Below, in pieces: positions 5,719-7,545 of a stretch of 7,545 bases of DNA. Every line of letters begins with the position of its first letter. Position 1 is the stretch's first letter. The stretch is from NCBI GenBank assembly GCA_910578745.1, contig CAJTSN010000061.1, forward strand, positions 1 through 7,545, read 5' to 3'. A model generated the notes under the pieces. That model was not told where the DNA came from, ran no database searches, and saw only the letters and a list, made by a program, of their open reading frames with translations. The stretch is from an uncultured Bacilli bacterium (GTDB lineage: Bacteria > Bacillota_I > Bacilli_A > RF39 > UBA660). A program made the position numbers and the translations under genes.

Positions 5719-6065
5719 TCTATGTTTTTTAATTCAAATACGACTATCCCATCTTTTTGTACTTCCTCCTCAGTGTAGTATCCTTTTTCATAAAAAGAAG
5801 CCACTGTACTTTTAATATCGTTGTGTCTATCACTAAAATCTTCATCGAAATGGGAAGACACAGCTTCTTCTAATGTTATATAATTCTCAATATTTTTAAC
5901 ATCCATCACTATTGTTTCTTCTGGATTAGAAATTTTCGCAAACTCTATGAGATCTCCACATCTAATGAATTGTCTTTTTTCATCATTTACTCGGTACTCT
6001 CTTTTTTTGCTCCCCTTTTTCATCCGATCAAACGCATTATCATTTATTTTCATTTTATGTAACAT
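5715..6065 (-). CDS. ASCH-domain protein
   Basis: This is a complete 116-residue protein with the ASCH beta-barrel pattern. It opens with an N-terminal MLHKMKIND strand, then GSKKREYRVNDEKRQFIRCGDLIEF (residues 18-42), where the G-K-x-x-E-x-R-x-ND-KR and GD-x-I-x-F elements are typical, and ends in a C-terminal strand GIVVFEL. ASCH proteins relate to PUA domains. Some bind RNA, and one bacterial group hydrolyses N4-acetylcytidine; which applies here is not visible. The ATG at 6065 has GGGAG nine bases upstream and lies 13 bases after the dehydrogenase stop. Its own stop overlapped the start of the Nudix gene, so it was part of one operon with Nudix and MazG. It appears intact, though its promoter may have been lost with the IS insertion upstream. 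Confidence 0.82.
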   Translation of the reverse strand: MLHKMKINDNAFDRMKKGSKKREYRVNDEKRQFIRCGDLIEFAKISNPEETIVMDVKNIENYITLEEAVSSHFDEDFSDRHNDIKSTVASFYEKGYYTEEEVQKDGIVVFELKNIE

Positions 6066-6078
6066 AGCTTAATACTCC

Positions 6079-7002
6079 CTACTTAACCATATTTTGTGCA
6101 TGATTATTAGCAAGTGCTATTACATTTTGACACCAGATTTCAACTAATCTATCTATCGCTTCTTTCGTATAAAAAGCATATGGAGCTGTTACCATGATAT
6201 TTCCCTTATAATCATACATTTTCTTTTCATTGTCATATAATTCAAAAGCATAACTTATTTCTCCATTTTCTGCTTTTTCTAAAAGCAAATCATGATTATA
6301 TAGTTCTCTAGAATTATTAACTATATTGATAAAAGCATTTCCATTCATTAAATGAATCAATTGATCTGTAATTAATTTTTTTGTTTCATCATTAGTAGCA
6401 AATGCTGGAAATATAAAATCAGCTTCTTTAAATATAGTTTCTAAATCAACTCTCTTGTACTTATTTTCTTTTTCACTTCTATTCCAATAAATAACATTCA
6501 TTCCTAAAGCATTACACATATTGGCAATTTTAGAACCTATGGTTCCAAGTCCAATAACACCAACCGTTTTGTTTCTGATTTCTGTTGTGAGCATAGAATT
6601 TGAATAGTCGGTTTTATAATCTGTTTTCACTTGAATGGGAAATTTCTTTGCTAGACACATCATAAGAAATATTCCGTATTCTGCAACTGAATCAGTAGAA
6701 TATTTTGGAATATTGCAAACGACTATCTTGTGTTCTTTACAATAATCTAAGTCTATCCAATCAAATGCGGTTGTTGATAAACAAACACCCTTTAGATTTT
6801 TAATCATGCTTAGATGATTCGCTGTTATATTCCAATTATACCAATCAGGATCTGCCACTAATATTTTTTCATTTTCATCTTCTAGATATAAAGCCTTATC
6901 TAAGTCAAAAGGATCCTCTAAAAATAGGACCTCACCAACTTTATTTAAATCTTCTATTTGTTTTTCAGTAAAACTATCTTTTGTATAAGTAATATATAAT
7001 CG
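6079..7002 (-). pseudogene. D-isomer 2-hydroxyacid dehydrogenase-like gene, 5' end removed by IS
   Basis: The minus strand encodes a D-2-hydroxyacid dehydrogenase of about 306 residues. Coding similarity runs in frame from YITYTKDSFTEKQ (about 6996) to the stop at 6079. The first usable start is GTG at 6858, without a ribosome site, and would drop about 46 residues of the substrate domain. No ATG, GTG or TTG exists further up before the stop at 7005-7003, so the start codon seems to have been cut off by the transposon end. Numbered from the GTG, the NAD-binding loop is GLGTIG (103-108), and the usual catalytic Arg is probably Arg184 in NNSRE. The catalytic His normally found in a TPHxA context is Tyr227 in TAPYAFYT. 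It may therefore have been an atypical or inactive dehydrogenase even before truncation. It heads the ASCH-Nudix-MazG operon. Confidence 0.78.
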
Positions 7003-7009
7003 TTATGTC

Positions 7010-7545
7010 CTAGTTTGTGCGTGATAAGATAAAATTATAGTCAGAATAAACAGTGTCAAAATCAATACCACTATGATTGTCATAAGCACTATTAATAGTT
7101 AAATTTGTTGAATTTGTAAAAGAAACTTTTAATAGTGTGCTATTTTGTTGTTCCTCAGTAAAAGAATAATTGAGGTATCGATCAAAAGTATACCAATCTA
7201 AATATCCTTGAAGATGTTTTGTGGAAATTCCACGAAAATCTGACAGAAATGTGGTTAAACTAGAATGAAGAGAATTGATATTAGCTAAATTATTACCTTC
7301 ATCATCAGTATAACAACCAGATTTTACTTGTTTAAGATTTAAATGCATTTCTTTTGCCAAACTTTCATAAGAGGTTTTACAATCTGTTATTAATTTTGAA
7401 ACATTGCCTAATTTAGGAGCCAATGATGTTTTTACCATATCAGAAGTGATAGGTCCTGTGCCTACTATTTCAAAAAACATCGTATCAGTTTCATCAACCG
7501 CAGATTCTATACATACTTTATGACTACTAATCCCTCTAATAGAAG
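7010..7545 (-). mobile_element. IS1595-family (ISXO2-like) transposase, C-terminal part, cut by window edge
   Basis: The reading frame is open from the window edge at 7545 to TAG at 7012-7010; the ATG at 7480 is internal, since homology-like sequence (RGISSHKVCIESAVDETD) continues upstream of it. Features of the ISXO2-like DDE/N transposase domain are visible: AVDETD with a first Asp, LITDCKTSYES with a second, and LANINSLHSSLTTFLSDFRGISTKHLQGYLDWY, the NSLHS block bearing the last catalytic residue of the DD(E/N) triad and the GxSTKxLQxYLxW signature. The remaining C-terminus (AYDNHSGIDFDTVYSDYNF) looks complete. The element end must lie within about 15 bases after the stop, because dehydrogenase codons begin near 6996. 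The other end is outside the window. Confidence 0.85.

Overview
The window looks like an accessory region of a low-GC Firmicute (Bacillota). It is strongly AT-rich, uses TGA and TAA as stops and TGG for Trp, and has good AGGAGG-type ribosome sites and an IS1595-type transposase. The sequence alone does not fix the genus. Every gene I can support reads on the minus strand, so transcription runs from high to low coordinates. I see no tRNA, rRNA or CRISPR array.

Layout in the direction of transcription. (1) 7545-7010: C-terminal part of an ISXO2-like (IS1595 family) transposase, cut by the window edge. Its end abuts and removes the start of the next gene. (2) 7002-6079: D-2-hydroxyacid dehydrogenase-like gene without a start codon. 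(3) 6065-5715: ASCH-domain protein. (4) 5718-5517 and 4487-4233: one decayed Nudix hydrolase gene split by a segment of about 1.03 kb that carries dinD (5317-4460). A 7-bp direct repeat flanks the segment. (5) 4223-3927: MazG-like pyrophosphohydrolase. (6) 3946-3386: 5'(3')-deoxyribonucleotidase-like HAD protein. (7) 3375-3082: small unknown gene with a stop at codon 3. (8) 3070-2258: Cof-type HAD phosphatase. These once looked like a single operon rich in nucleotide-handling enzymes.

A second transcription unit starts at 2209. A near-consensus promoter is followed by a 22-codon leader peptide with five His codons, then mutually exclusive hairpins ending in an intrinsic terminator. This has the layout of a histidine-responsive transcription attenuator. 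Behind it come a phosphoribosyltransferase-like gene (frameshifted at a run of four C), a SLOG/TIGR00725-type nucleotide-binding protein (intact), and a histidyl-tRNA synthetase paralogue. The last has lost its start codon, carries an early stop, and runs off the window.

Taken together, this is an accessory nucleotide/histidine-linked gene set that appears to be decaying. At least five genes carry disabling lesions (IS truncation, dinD insertion, nonsense codons, a frameshift). The best candidate for an undescribed system is the His-leader attenuator controlling a PRT, SLOG and HisRS-paralogue operon.
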